Shown here: positions 48,601 through 60,450 of the stretch, in pieces
How the letters are laid out: each line of letters opens with the position of its first letter
Numbering within the stretch: the stretch's first letter is position 1
Assembly (NCBI RefSeq): GCF_021018805.1
Contig: NC_086251.1
Location: forward strand, 16,411,098 to 16,475,097
Origin: Prinia subflava
Lineage: Eukaryota; Chordata; Aves; Passeriformes; Cisticolidae
Reading direction: 5' to 3'
Length of the DNA: 64,000 nucleotides
The notes under the pieces: generated by a model
What the model saw: only the letters and a program-made list of their open reading frames with translations
Database searches by the model: none
Told to the model about the DNA's origin: nothing
Position numbers and translations under genes: made by a program

Positions 48601-51600
48601 TGTAAACAACAGCTCCTGTTTCCTCCTTTCCAACAGCTGATAAGAATTTAGCTCTTTGCAGCCGCTTGTGCTGACGGAGCACATTCTTGCGCACCCGCCG
48701 CTCCCGAATAATACTAGGAAAAAGCAGGGGGGAAAGTGCGGTGCCGGGGTGGGGGAGGGCCAGGCTGGGGGCACTGGGACGGGGCCCGGTGCTGCACAAA
48801 GGCCCCCTTGTTGCTCCCAACATTCCTGCGACAGGGGCACGGGGACTGTTTACACCCAAAGTCCCCTTCCACTCGGCTGACCGCCTGATTGACCGGAGGA
48901 GAGAGGACCCAGCCAGGGTGGCACCAGCACCGTGAACCCCTCCCCGCGGCATCTGTTCGGCCCTGGTGGGAGTGGGGAGCCAGGAGCAGTGGGGTGTTTA
49001 TGCTCGGGAAGGGACCCTCTTGTTCCCCATGGCAGTGGCAGTGCCACTGCCTCTGGCACGGTGGCATAGCTGAGCTGCAGGTACGTGGCCTCTGGGTTCT
49101 CCCAGGAACGGGTCTGGCTTTGTGCTGCTTCTGGGATGCCCTGTCAGGATAGCCCATACCTAGGCAGGAATAACCCCAGGCAGCTGGAGGGCTTCACACG
49201 GCTGGGCTTTGCATCACTGGGCTTTGCATTTCAGGGCTTGTCCCCTCCGCAGCGCTGTAGAAGGTTTTGGTGGAGCACAGCTTTGGGAAAAGGGAGCCTG
49301 GCCATTCATTGGAGGCCGAGAGGAAGCGCGTTTCCTCAGGAGGAAGCGGTCGTTGCTGTGGTGGGAAGTGGCTCGCGTGCCCCGGCAATGCCGCAGCCTG
49401 CTGCCCACACAGTTCTCCCCTGCGGGCAAGGGACAGAGCGGCAAAACCCTCCCCGGGTTTGGCAGTGGTGATACAGTGAGATGCCACCCATGGGAAAAAG
49501 ACAGGAAATTCAGCCTTTAGTCCCTGTGTAAATTGTGTTACAGAACAAATCCTCTTCCCAATCCAGGTCAGCAGCAATATTGCTGTTAGCCAGCAATGTC
49601 CTGTTGTTTCCAGGTACTTTCTGAGACCAGATCCCTGTTTGTTATGTTTGCTTATTTTTTTCCTGAAGTAACTCTCCCCTGGAGGATCGTAGTGGCATTT
49701 GGCAAGGTCTGTACGGACAATTATGTAATGGGAAACGTGCCCTATGGGAGAGTCACGGTGGAGCTGGCAGTGGTGCCGGCAAGGGGAACGGCTCGCAGCA
49801 GCTTCATGCAGGAGAGAAAGGGCAGGCATTGGGGCTGGGGGCCACACGACGGCCTGGCAGGGGCAGCAATCAGGAAGGAAGAGGCAGTGTCACTGTGGTG
49901 GTCCCTGCTGGGAGCTCACCCTGGTGGTGCCACGCCGGGGCATTTGCAAACACACGCTGACATGATCTTCCCGTGCGCACCAACGCCAGGAATTGCCCTT
50001 GAAGGCACAGCAGTGAATATAGTCCCGCTTTCCTCATTGTTTTTCTCCTCCCCTCCTCTTTCCAAACAAACACATAACTGCAAGTGGGAAACTTCTGTTT
50101 TTGAGAGCAGATATGTAACCTTTGAAAACCTCAACTTCTCCTCAAACCATGTGTGTCATCACTTGTGCAACCTTCTGTTCAGCGGGAGTGTGAATGTAGC
50201 CCTTAGGGGATGTGCTAGCAAGAGGGGGTGACTTGAATTTTTTCTCTTTCCTTTCTAAACACTCCTTCTGTCCATATCAGGATGCCTTTGTGGAGCAGCC
50301 TAATGCTTCAGCAGCCTGCCATGGATTGAGTGGGGCACTGGGATTGATAGGAGCTGAGCAGGGGCCATGTGCAGTGCAGGGTGTTGGTGGAGTGCCCCTC
50401 TCCCACGGATCTCACTGGGCATTGCATGCACAGAGAAGAATACATGCAGCTGGCCCTAAGCTGGCTCCTGTCCCTGTCTCCTTTGGCCATCTCCACCCCG
50501 GTTGCCTACTCTAGCATCACTTGAGCTGTGGGCACCAACATATCTGCCCTGCCTTTCAGGGCGTAGGGCTCAATCCGATGTGTTTATTGGCCACAAGAGA
50601 GAAAAATAAACTCCTAGCAGAGTTCCCTTTGATGAACCTTTGCCAAGGAGGAACCATCTTTCTCATTTCGCTGTGGGGCTGGTTAAAGGTCATACCTGAA
50701 ATTCTTCTAGAGAAAAAGAAAAGGAAGGTGGTGACACAAGGGGGATGAATGTGGAAAACAAAGCATTTTGAAATGACTCCCAAAGGCAGGTATGGGTCAG
50801 CTGCCCCATCAAGCAGCACACTGATGCTGTGTGTGTTTGTGTGACCTCTGAGCATGGTGGAAATGCACCAGCCTGGACTAGAGGGCTCCCAGCCTATGGG
50901 AACATGACTGATTTTTACAGAGAGCAGGTGCCCTGCTGCCAGGGCTATTGAAGAGGCAGCAGCGAGGCATTTTTGTGATGTTTTGCATGTCAGCATTGTA
51001 CACACAGTGCTCCGTTGTGCATGGAGGACAGCATTGAATATGCATGTCTGCATTGCACATGTGGGGCTGCATTGAATGTACAGGACTGCATCCCACGTGC
51101 ACATCTGTATTGCACATCTGGGGCTGCTTCTCACATGTGGGGCTGCCCTGTATGCATAGAGAACTGTGCTTTGCACTTTGTCCCAAGGCACTTCAGGTGG
51201 GCATCCAGGATGGGATACCCTCCAGAGAAAGTGGTCAGCTCCATGTAAGGCAGCCTTAGGCCTTCACCAAGGCCTGTGACTTGAGTGCCTGCTTCATCAG
51301 AAGTGCAACGGGTGAGGATCATGGGTCATGCACAGGGCCAATGTGGACAGTGTTGTGTGTTCCTGCAGGCCAGCTGGGAGGTGAGGGCTCAGCATGCCAC
51401 AGTGAGCAGCGTTAGGCATTGCACTTACACCACTCACTGTCAGCTTTCCCTGTGCCCAAAATCTCCTGGTTGGGATGTGGAACCAGCTCCTGTTTGCAAG
51501 CCCCACTATTTCCCTCCCTCGGAGCACCTTGCACTGGGAAAAGATGCTTGTGGCACTGTGCAGAAGTCTGGCTTGCAAACCCCTCAAGAGCATAACATGC

Positions 51601-53295
51601 TATATGCAAAAGCATAGAGAAAATCCCTTTTGTTTTGGGCCATTTTACGTTCTGGAGGGTACAATTCCCAATTAAATTTGCTTTGCATTGAAATTCAACT
51701 TTACCCATCTCTTTTATTTCAAGAGGGTGAGGAAACACAGTAAAACTGATGTAAGCTTTTGCTCTGCAGCACTCTGGCCATCATTAAGCAGTGATATGAA
51801 ATGTACTTGGTCATTGCTGCACCAGACATGGACTTTTGCATCCTTCTGCAGGCAGAAATGGGAGAGGAACCCTTATTAAAAGATTAAGTTTAATAGCTAT
51901 TCTTGGCGGGCGTGGGAGCCTGTATTCTTTCTGCAGCTGTCTCAGAGCTGTCCCATCTGGTAAAATTTAGCCGCCTTGGTTCACTTCACCTGCCTGAGTG
52001 TTGATCCGGCGGAGGGAGGTTGGCAGCCACAACGCTGTGCTGCTTCTTTCTAATAAAATTCCCTTGCCAGGATCAACATCGCAGACGGTCGCAGTAATCG
52101 GCGCAGTGCTGGCGGTCAGGCTGGGCTTGAGCTTCCTCAGCTATGCCCGAGAAGGCCACCCGTGCCAGAGATACGGGAGGGAGATAAACCCCCATCATTT
52201 AAAGTGCCTTTACACTGCTGCTGGAGGCACGTGTTGGCATCAGTAGCATTTGTCTGGGAAAGTCTCAACGTGAGACTTGGCTGGGTGCGGGTCCGTGTCA
52301 GCTGGTCTGGGAGAAGCACTGCTGTGTTTGAAGGATGTGGAGCCCACCAGTCTCTGGTGGCTGCTGGTGGAGGGATGCCTAGAGGGAGCTGGGGAGGGGG
52401 TCCAGCCCAGGTTGGTGGCTAATGCCAGGGTCTCTGCTGTTGCAGGTAGACCGGTGGGACGAAATAACCGGCGGATCAACCGGGGCATCGTGGAGGAGTG
52501 CTGCTTCCGGAGCTGCGACCTGGCTCTGCTGGAAACGTACTGCGCCAAATCCGTCAAATCAGAGCGTGACCTCTCTGCCACCTCCCTGGCGGGGCTGCCA
52601 GCCCTCAGCAAGGTGAGCAGGCTGAGCAGGGATGGTGGCCCTCCTCTGAAACAGAGAGAGAAAAGGAAGGCCGTGTGTGGAGAGAACAAGCCCCAGCTGC
52701 AAAGTCTGATGTTTCTGCAGGGCTTTTGAAAGACAGCCACCATTGGCAAGTTGTGCCAAATAGCCTGCCAAAATTCAGCTCTTAGTAAGGTGGGGAACCA
52801 GAGGTGGGCTGGGTCACAGAGTCATAGCATGGGTTGGGTTGGAAGTGACCTTTAAAGGTCATCTAGTGCAACCGCCCTGCAATAAACATCAACTGGATCA
52901 GGTTGCTCAGAGCCCTGTCCAACCTTTCTGTGCCTGTTTCCAGGGATGAGGCAATATTTCCATGGGAGGGATGGAGGTCCAAGAAGGGAATCCCCATCTG
53001 GAGAGTGGGCAGGCTTGAGTGGATGCTAATATTACTGTCCCTGTCCTTGCAGGAGAGCTTCCAGAAGCCCTCGCACGGCAAGTACTCCAAGTACGACGTG
53101 TGGCAGAAGAAGAGCTCGCAGCGGCGGCAGCGGGATGCGCCCAACATCCTGCGGGCTCGCCGGTACCGGTGGCAGGCAGAGGGGCTGCAAGCGGCCGAGG
53201 AAGCCAAGGCGCTGCACCGTCCCCTCATCTCCCTGCCCAGCCAAAGGCCCCCAGCGGCGCGAGCCTCCCCGGAAACGGCTGGCCCCCAGAAATGA
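45506..53295 (+). CDS. IGF2: Prepro-IGF2 (insulin-like growth factor II), three coding exons joined
   Basis: Joins 45506-45659, 52446-52612 and 53053-53295 (154 + 167 + 243 = 564 bases) to encode 187 residues, the length of chicken IGF2. Layout: signal peptide 1-24 ([12 protein letters not shown]... ending SASA); mature IGF2 25-91, with B domain from [15 protein letters not shown] domain with [10 protein letters not shown] domain [20 protein letters not shown] and D domain ending KSE; E-peptide 92-187, starting RDLSATS. The six structural cysteines are all present. The hormone is secreted, acts mainly through the IGF1 receptor and the insulin receptor, and promotes fetal growth; the E-peptide is removed by proteolysis. 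An internal Met at residue 7 could also start translation. The E-peptide has small differences from recalled chicken IGF2 (for example [11 protein letters not shown]). INS lies 27 kb upstream in the same direction. Confidence 0.97.
46762..46799. repeat. Perfect 19-bp tandem duplication
   Basis: The unit ggatgtcccttcccaacct occurs twice head to tail (46762-46780 and 46781-46799) with no mismatch, followed by a further 'ggatg'. Recent slippage is the likely cause. Confidence 0.95.
48590..48720. promoter_or_regulatory. Candidate intronic enhancer (forkhead, E-box, GATA)
   Basis: Within 45 bases there is a forkhead motif TGTAAACA (48601-48608), an ETS-like TTTCCT, an E-box CAGCTG (48634-48639) and an overlapping GATA motif TGATAAG (48638-48644). 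A TEAD-like ACATTCT follows near 48681. Such a combination is common in muscle and endoderm enhancers. The role is inferred from motifs alone. Confidence 0.35.
51029..51170. repeat. Imperfect minisatellite
   Basis: A roughly 57-base unit built around 'tgcatgtctgcattgcacat' and 'gtggggctgcattgaat' is repeated imperfectly (units near 51041 and 51098, with partial copies at each end). The degenerate CAT/TGC composition makes several frames stay open, which explains the open frames here. Confidence 0.6.
51930..51995. promoter_or_regulatory. Candidate bHLH (E-box) cluster
   Basis: Three different E-boxes occur in 59 bases: CAGCTG (51934-51939), CATCTG (51954-51959) and CACCTG (51987-51992), just upstream of IGF2 coding exon 2. 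The surrounding 51900-52250 has mixed, non-repetitive sequence with CpGs. Possible myogenic or neural bHLH-responsive element; inference only. Confidence 0.3.
52446..52612 (+). CDS. IGF2: IGF2 coding exon 2
   Basis: Starts after 'tgttgcag', completes the split Ser codon, then encodes [12 protein letters not shown], the A domain GIVEECC...ETYCA, the D domain and the first 16 residues of the E-peptide (ending PALSK). Ends at phase 0 with donor 'aag|gtgagc'. Confidence 0.97.
52814..52960 (-). mobile_element. CR1 LINE 3'-end fragment in IGF2 intron 3
   Basis: 'cacagagtcatagcatgggt' then 'tgggttggaagtgaccttta', 'ggtcatctagtgcaacc' and 'caggttgctcagagccctgt' follow the reverse complement of the avian CR1 3' end in order, ending near 'ccagggatgaggcaat'. 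The copy fills about a third of the 440-base intron and ends about 90 bases before the acceptor of coding exon 3. Confidence 0.85.
53053..53295 (+). CDS. IGF2: IGF2 coding exon 3 (E-peptide)
   Basis: Starts after 'ccttgcag' and encodes the last 80 residues ([20 protein letters not shown]... ending TAGPQK), then TGA at 53293-53295. The stretch rich in Arg/Lys ([15 protein letters not shown]) contains the basic sites where the E-peptide is processed. It is GC-rich, as is the first part of the 3' UTR. Confidence 0.97.
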   Translation, partial: ESFQKPSHGKYSKYDVWQKKSSQRRQRDAPNILRARRYRWQAEGLQAAEEAKALHRPLISLPSQRPPAARASPETAGPQK

Positions 53296-55650
53296 ACCCT
53301 GACCAGCTGTCTCGATTTTTGATCTCCTGGGGGAAGGCGGGAGGACTGGCGATTCCCGCCCCCCGAGCCCCTCCGTCCCCGGGGCCGCTGAGCCGAGGAG
53401 CGGGGCGGCGGGGCACCCTCACGCCGCTCCGGCCCCAACCAAACAACTGACACAGCAAGGAGGGGATGGCGGCGGCGGTGGCGAGCAGCACCGCTCCCAC
53501 GGCATCTTCCTTCTGGGGTGGGGGGGAGGGTTGTTTCGTTTCCCACACCTGTTTCGTTCCCCCGTGCCCCCAAGTATTTCCAAACCTGTACTTGCAACGG
53601 GACAGTTTGGCACTTGAACTTTTTGCTGCCGGGTGCTGCGTGACATCACCGGTGCCAACGCCAGAAGACAAAAGAAAGAGCAAGAGGAAAAAAGGATATG
53701 AAGTTAAATTCTTTTTTAATCTTTTTTTTCTCGAGAAGCGTCCATTCCGTGTCTTTCTTGACAATAAAGTGAAAAAACACCCAATAGAACGGGGAGAAAC
53801 ATTGAGGGATAAAATTTTTTTGCCTCATTCCCACCCCACTTTTTTTTCTTCTTTTTGTTTTCTTTTGGTTTTTCTTATTTTTATAACTTTCTTTTGCACC
53901 TTTAAAAGAAAAACGTACCTGAGAAGAAGTTCCGAGGAGCCCCCATCTGCGTTTTTGTGTGTGTGCTTCATTACAAGATTCCAAATCGACTTGCACCTTT
54001 TTTGAAATCACCGATGACGGGAGAAAGAGAGGAAGAGGAGAGAGAAAGCAAGAAAGAGAGAAGGAAAAGGAAAGGGGAAAGAAGAAAAAAAGAAAAAAGT
54101 GAGCTGATGCTCACTTTAAATGGAGGAGGCGTCTGCATTGCACATTTGCCACGGATTTAGTTGATTTATATATATAATATATTATATAACTTTTTTGGCA
54201 AAAAAGCACTATTTTTATGGGACATTTTGTGTAGTATCTGAAGAGGGATTGTAATGTTTAAAATGTGTTATGGTGCTAAAGTAAGTTGGAAGGGAAAAAA
54301 CCCAGAAATAGCAAGGGAGGGTGGGGAGGGAAGGACAAGATAGCGAATACTGAACTTGAAATTTTAGCTTTTCGTTTTAGGAAAAGTGTGATAAATGTGT
54401 TTCTTTTCTCTTCTGAAATATAGCTTGGTCATGACCATATGAGCTAGTTGGCTGTTACTCATGTACACAGATGCACGCACACACAGAATACATCGACACG
54501 CATCCTTTTTTTTGTTTAAAAAAAACAAAAACAACACAACCACCGCAACTTAGACTAAAAGGCGACCGTTCTGGAGACAAACTATTTTGAATGGTGAAGA
54601 TGTTGCCAGTTAGAACTCAAGGCCCTGCTTCTGCATGGTCCCCCCCTGGCCGTGGAGACCCCTTGGACCCCCTGGAGCTTGGCTTGACAGGGAGTCTTGC
54701 TCTTCCCTGTCCTCGCTCGAGTGCCGACGGTCCAGCGAGCAGGTGGGCGGGCAGCCCTCACACCAAGCCCCTGCAGAAGCAGCAGTTCCATGCCCTGCCG
54801 TCTCCTTTTCCTTCTCTTGCCCTTTGCGTCCCTCTGGCCGGACCCTCGCGTCCCTGCCCCGCGCCCTCCTGCCCTCGCTGCCCTCCCAGGGCCCGCAGGA
54901 GGAGCGGCTGCACCTGCCCCGGGGCCGGGGCTGCTGCACGGGATGGGGGAAAGGCAAGTCTCTGGCTTGAGGCTCGGGACTCGGTGAGCCGATGGGTTTG
55001 AGAGGTCGGCAGAGGGCTGTAAAATAGGTTGGGTTTAAAATAATATATATTATCTGTCTAGGAACCGTAAAAGGGGGGGAATCAATTACATCTCCCTAAT
55101 ATACTCTCACTTGCTAATAAAATGGGGACACTCTGTTAACCAGTTCTGTACTTGCTTTGTCTTATATATCCATACATTTAAAACATAAAAAAAAAAGACT
55201 ACTTGAATTGTATTCTATTTCGTGGTTTGGAGGGGAGGGCTAGGGGGAGTCTTGAGAGGGGGAGGATTTTAATGTATAATCCTTTTGTTTGTTATTACCT
55301 TGCAATGTTGAGCCATGAAGCCTTTGTTTAAAAAAATGGCACTGCAATACACGACAAAGAAAATCCTTTATTTATTTTATTAAATATATATGGAAAAGAA
55401 TGAAAATCAATCCAAATTAGGGAGGGGGGAAGGGAAGTGGGTGGGCTGGGAAGGCAGAATGAAAACAGAGAAATTGCAAATAATTGACTTTTTTTTTCCT
55501 TTTCATGTGTCTTTTTTTAAAAAAACTTAGTTTTTATTTTTTAAAAAGAGAAGTAAAAGCTTTCCTGGATGCTTTGTACCAAAAAAGAAAAAAAATTTAA
55601 AAAAAAAAGAAAACCTGTTAAGCAAATAAATATCCATCCAGAATATGAAG
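53296..55650 (+). other. IGF2: IGF2 3' UTR
   Basis: A long 3' UTR of at least 2.3 kb, ending after AATAAA at 55625-55630. It passes from GC-rich sequence (to about 53480), through pyrimidine-rich (53700-53900) and GA-rich (54016-54100) parts, to AU-rich sequence. Earlier AATAAA signals occur at 53763-53768 and 55116-55121, and further ones at 56400-56405 and 56587-56592, so alternative ends are likely. Human IGF2 also has a very long 3' UTR. Confidence 0.7.
55625..55630 (+). terminator. IGF2: IGF2 poly(A) signal (main candidate)
   Basis: AATAAA at the end of a strongly AU-rich stretch, followed within 40 bases by a T-rich region (ctttctcttttatttttc). Other signals upstream and downstream could be used instead. 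Confidence 0.55.
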
Positions 55651-58600
55651 CCTGACTTTCTCTTTTATTTTTCATTCATTTTTCCTCCTGGGGTGAGAGT
55701 TGGGTGGGAAGAAGGCCATGCAAAGCACCAGTCTCTGTGGAGGAACAGAGTAAGCTGCAGCTCCTCTTTTGGAGCTCAAAACTTCAAGAGAGGGTGCAGT
55801 ACCCTTAAACCAAGGAACCTCAATCCTGTGGCAGATGCCCCCCTGAAACCCCCATCTGCCCAGTGATTCTTGGGTTTGTTTCCCAGCAGCTATTGGGATT
55901 TACTTAGCTTTTATCAGTTTGGGCTGTTCCCAGGGACCTGAAAGCTGGATGGGAACTGAAGATGGCAAAAAAACCCAAAGAAATGTTGTGTCTAGGTAAG
56001 GTTTCCTGATGGATGTAGTTTCTCTGGTTTCTTGGGATAGATACAGCTTCTCTTCCTTTTTAGGAATCCCAAAGATCTGCTTTTCATCACATACAACCAT
56101 CGTGCACCACTGCAAACAGGAGGTAAAGCACTGCAGTTCCAGTTTGGTAGTAGAGCAACTGTGGGTAGAACAGTGCCCAAGCACCCCTAATCTGGTAAAT
56201 CAGTCTGACACCACATTGACTGTGCAGCCCCACTGGCATGGCCAAGACCTCTCTCATGGTGTGGGGCAAGCACCTCGCCAAGCCCAACCTCCTCCCCTAG
56301 ATGACTTGGACTGGAAAAGATTTTCTGTCTCAAAATTGGAGTTGCTGATTTTGACCCTTGGAAATACATGTTTTAAACCAGTTTCTTTTAAAAATTTGCA
56401 ATAAACAACAACAATAATGAATTTTCACACAGTTTTTCCTGTTGGGATTTTTGTGGTTGGTCAGGGAGGGTTTTGTACAGATGCAAGACTGACTGCTTCC
56501 TCTGGACACGTACTTTATTGCAGGTGGAGAAAGGATGTATCTGCCTTTCTGACCATGTTCCAAGACCTGGCACAGGTTTCCTTCACAATAAAATGTGTCC
56601 CTATGAAGAGTGAGGACTGATTTTATTGTGGCTTCTTTTCTATTCTTCGTTGTGTAAGCCACTGTCATGGGTGGTGTTTAGAGCTGATTAAAAAGCAAGA
56701 AAGTCTTCAGCCAGGTATCTTGCTGCATTCCCCAGGAAGGAAAGTAGCAAAGCTGGAAATACCATAAGGGTGATGATGATGTTTGCAAACACGGCTCTTC
56801 AAAAACCCTCTTTTTGCCTTATCCTGTCAGGAGTCACCGTGGGGCCAGACCAGAGCAGCTCATTTCTTTGGATTTCAAGAGACTCCAAAATGTGCTGTCT
56901 TGCCTCTTGGCTTGTCAAGGACTTGCAAGGAGAAACAGAAGATGCCTCTGAGCATCATCCTGGCCAGAGGGTGGGAGTCTGGATGAAACTGGACCTTTGC
57001 TTTGTCTTGAGAATGTTCTGTTGCCTGCAAAGGCTCTTTGCAAGGTGGCAGGTAAGCCATGGGCTTAGCCTGGGACTCTCAGGCAGCAAGCTTGAGAGCA
57101 AACCCCAGCCTGCCGTATTGTCTCAGATGGATGGGCGGAGCTGGCTCCGATGTTTGTAAGGATGCCCCTGCATGCAGGCACAGCTCCGAGCGCTCAGCTG
57201 CTGGATTGCAGGAGCACCGGGGGCTGCAGCAGCGGCGGGCAGTGATCCCTGGGGAGGCACAGCTGGCATGTCTGAGCTTCAGTGCACCTCCACACCCTGA
57301 CCAGCTGTCCAGGGACCTCCACCCACTGCTCTGCTGACATGCAAGAGGGTGGGGGGGCAAAGGATAGTTTCAGCAGAGAAGTCCTAAATGCTGCTTAGAG
57401 ACCCAGAAACAACTGGGAAAGCTAACACCGCATCCTAGCCCAGCCCCAGCTCTGGCCCCTGGGTCTCAGCATGATCATGTAGCTCTGCAGGCAGCAAAGG
57501 GCAAATGTTTTTTGCATAAAACATCTCTTTGGAGGGCATTTTCCCAGGTGATACACAGAGAGAAGGTCCAGCTTGCTGTGTGGAAGTGGCCACAGTATTT
57601 TCAAGGTATATAAATCAGTGTCTGTATTTGTCTGGATACAGGGAGACACAGGAGAAAAAAACATCACTAACCAACAGATACTTTTCCCTTTTCTTCTACA
57701 TTTTCCATTATTTCTTAACTTTTAATTTTTTTTAATCCAGAGTGCAGTTGAGCTGTTACCTAGCTTTCAGCGAGTTGTACTAGTGCCATTACAATAGACT
57801 GAGCCTCCAAACTTGTTTGTTTGTATCTCAGAGCAGCTTCATCCCTTCAATCCTGCCTGTTCTCAGAAGTCTTTCAGTGATGTACCTCACTGCATTAAAT
57901 GAAGGACCTAGCTGCACAAGGTGAAGGGGGAAAACCACGTTTGTTGTTTTTTACAATCACCTGATTTCTTTGTTGCATCTATAATTGTCCACTGATTTTT
58001 TTTTGTGGCTGTGAGGAAACCTGAGAAAGGTACTGTTGCACCATGGATTATTTCACTTGTGCACCCAGCAGTAGGCAAGAGTCTGATGCTTTCTGCACCT
58101 TTTGTGCTTTTCATTTATAAAATAAATGAAAATAAAGCATGAGTAAAGCAAAGGACTTCTAACAGTCTCCTGGCAGCCCATAACTTTCCCCCCTCCACTT
58201 TATTTTCTAAAGAGTAGGTGAGTCATACACTACCCGAGGCTGCGGAGCAATTCCACCACTCCCAGTGCAGGCAAAGGTGGAAGTCTGGTTTTCAAAGATA
58301 AACAGATGTCCCAGGAGGGGTCTGTCATTGCTACCAAGGTGCCAGCATTGGCTCTCCCTCCCCCAGGATGCTGAGGGATGCTCTGACTGTCAGCAGGCAG
58401 CGTGCAGTGGCAGGCACAACTTCAACCTGCTGGAAAAGCACAAGTCCTCACAGGAATCTTGGCCTGCTTTGCTGCTGCGCTCCCAGCTGTGCACGACCCA
58501 AGGAATGCACTTGCTCATTAAAATCATGTCAGAGTTTGCAGAGAGCCCTGCAAGAGCCTCTTTCCCTGCCTTCTTCTTGTACCTGCCAACAGCAGACTGA

Positions 58601-59899
58601 AAGCTGAGGTTTCCAACCTGCCGGGGTCTGGCTCAGGGACCAGCAGGAAATTTCTGAACTAGGGTGTTTCTTGGCTTGGGCAGCAAGGGAAGTCAAACTT
58701 GACATGCAAAATGGGCTGCTCTGGTCGTCTTCTGTCTGCTTGCAGCTCTGGGTTGGGGTTTCCAGGACAGGAACATCATGCAACAGTGATCAGAGGAGAG
58801 CCCCATGGCAGAACATCCGTCTTCGTGTGTGTTCTGCAAAGGGCAACATGACACAAGGCTTTGAACAGAAAGTATTAAGCATATCACCATTTTAGATGGA
58901 AAAAGACACTATTCAAACATGTCTGTAACTCACAGGTAGAGCAACTGAGGTAAGTGCAGAACTTGCACCCTGTCACCTGCAGTAAAATACCTGTTTCACT
59001 TTTCAAAATCACCAGGAATTAATTCAGCTTATGCTGACTTTTCAATGCTATCGCATCTTGTTCTTAAAGATGCTTGTGCTTCTTTGTTGGCCAGCTTTAG
59101 AAAGAGCATAGTTCACAATTTTAAGTTCGTGAGGTGAAATGATACTTATGATTACAGTGTAAAACAATGTATTTTTATGCCTTTCCATGGGAGAAGTACT
59201 GGCACGGTCTCTGTGCCTCCCTGTCCCTCACAACATCTTGTTTAAATGAAGGTCATGCTCCTTCTGTACAAGACCACATCCTTCAGCTGTGTCAAACTTG
59301 AAAGGAACTGATTTAGAAAGGCAGCCAAGAGCCAGGGAGCTTATTACAAAGCTTGTCATTGCAAACAAATATTATTTGAAAAAATAATTTATTAATAGAC
59401 ATCTTCCCCCAAAACATCCAAGTTTCTTGTCTCATTGCCTCTGCTGGCAGACTTATCACTTCTGGTTGGTAGCAGCCACTTCCTAAACACCAGATGAAGC
59501 CACCTATGATCACACCTATTCCAGTGGCAACCCTGTTTTTGTCTTCTGTCCCTGGATGGGGGAACCAGCTCCTTCATTTCACCAAGGTGACAGCATTTTG
59601 GGCACACTTTTCTTAAGCACCTATGGTGTTTACCCTTCCAGCTTCTAGGACAGATTTCTCCCCATTATCCCCACTCACTAACAAAAAAAACCCAAAACCA
59701 ACCAAACAAAAAAACCCCAAAAACCAAAAACCAAAAACCAAAAAACAAAAAAACAAAAAAAATCAGCAAGAACAGGAATTTTGGATATTTGATTATCTGT
59801 CTCAAGCCAGAAGGGCACACTGATAATGGTAATCTTTGTTTTCTTCACAGCTGGGGCATAGCTGAAAAGGAGGGAAGGCAATTAAGAGAATATTAAGAC
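55651..59899. other. IGF2 3' flank, no gene seen
   Basis: No coding exon was recognised. Two further AATAAA signals (56400 and 56587) may end longer IGF2 transcripts. The A/C-rich simple stretch at 59682-59761 (units near ccaaaaa) is the only clear repeat. MRPL23, a usual downstream neighbour in vertebrates, was not recognised. Confidence 0.55.
59682..59761. repeat. (CCAAAAA)n simple repeat
   Basis: Imperfect repeats of 'ccaaaaa' and 'caaaaaa' over about 80 bases, which make a Lys/Asn/Pro-rich open frame that is not a gene. Confidence 0.9.
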
Positions 59900-59984
59900 T
59901 TCATCTTCCAAGAGGTTGTTGCCTCTGTTCCTCCTCCCTGTCCCCTCTGTTCCCCGTGCAGAGCAGAGAAAGCGGCAGGAATAT

Positions 59985-60030
59985 TATTTCTCAAGGCCTA
60001 CACTGACGTCAATACGCAGGGTATTTATTT
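59985..60030. promoter_or_regulatory. Candidate CRE-containing element
   Basis: A full palindromic CRE (TGACGTCA) lies at 60004-60011, with AT-rich motifs on both sides (attatttc, gtatttatttatg). Full CREs are rare by chance because they contain CpG. It lies about 4.4 kb past the IGF2 poly(A) signal. Confidence 0.35.
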
Positions 60031-60389
60031 ATGAAATGGAATCAAACAGTGGGGGAGAGAGGAGTGGAGGAAGATGGACGCGCAGAGCTAGCAGCTGCCA
60101 AGTTATAATGGAGCAGCAGTCTCCCAGTATTTTTCTGTCCTCTTTCTGGGGGAGGGATGTGATGCTCAGAGCTTTGGAGGGCCCAGGAAAGTGAGGCAGA
60201 AGAGAGAAACAGTAGAGACAGGCTTAGCATCGAGAGCAGGGGAAAGGTGTGACAAGAAGGAGTCATTACAAGGTTTATAGCCCGTTCCTGGTGCTGGGAT
60301 AGGTGCAGTCCTTATGCAGACATCTGCTTTCAGGCGGGCTCTGACCAGACTCTACCAGTCCTTTCCTCTCAGCCTTTTTAGTCTTTACA

Positions 60390-60393
<4 letters not shown>

Positions 60394-60450
<57 letters not shown>
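60394..60450. repeat. Homopolymer T(57)
   Basis: Fifty-seven consecutive T residues preceded by 'cacaga' and followed by 'cagcctaataaataatgac'. Exact length is uncertain in any assembly. Confidence 0.9.

Larger units (their letters stand above)
45660..52445 (+). other. IGF2: IGF2 intron 2
   Basis: A 6.8-kb phase-1 intron with donor gtaagt and acceptor 'ctgctgttgcag'. It is moderately GC-rich and so has several open frames above 200 codons on both strands (about 46057-46731, 48223-48840, 49194-49847, 49596-50231, 50556-51191), none with a recognisable domain. It contains a small tandem duplication, an imperfect minisatellite and two motif clusters that may be enhancers, listed separately. Confidence 0.85.

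Noticed and set aside
49371..49376. GCTCGC, the ZBED6 motif known from the pig IGF2 growth variant
   Set aside because: ZBED6 is a placental-mammal gene, and a six-base CpG motif recurs by chance (for example around 37705 in the leader).
46057..51191. Five open frames above 200 codons in IGF2 intron 2, on both strands
   Set aside because: Moderate GC content and repeats explain them. They overlap other frames, have no domains and no flanking coding-type splice pattern.
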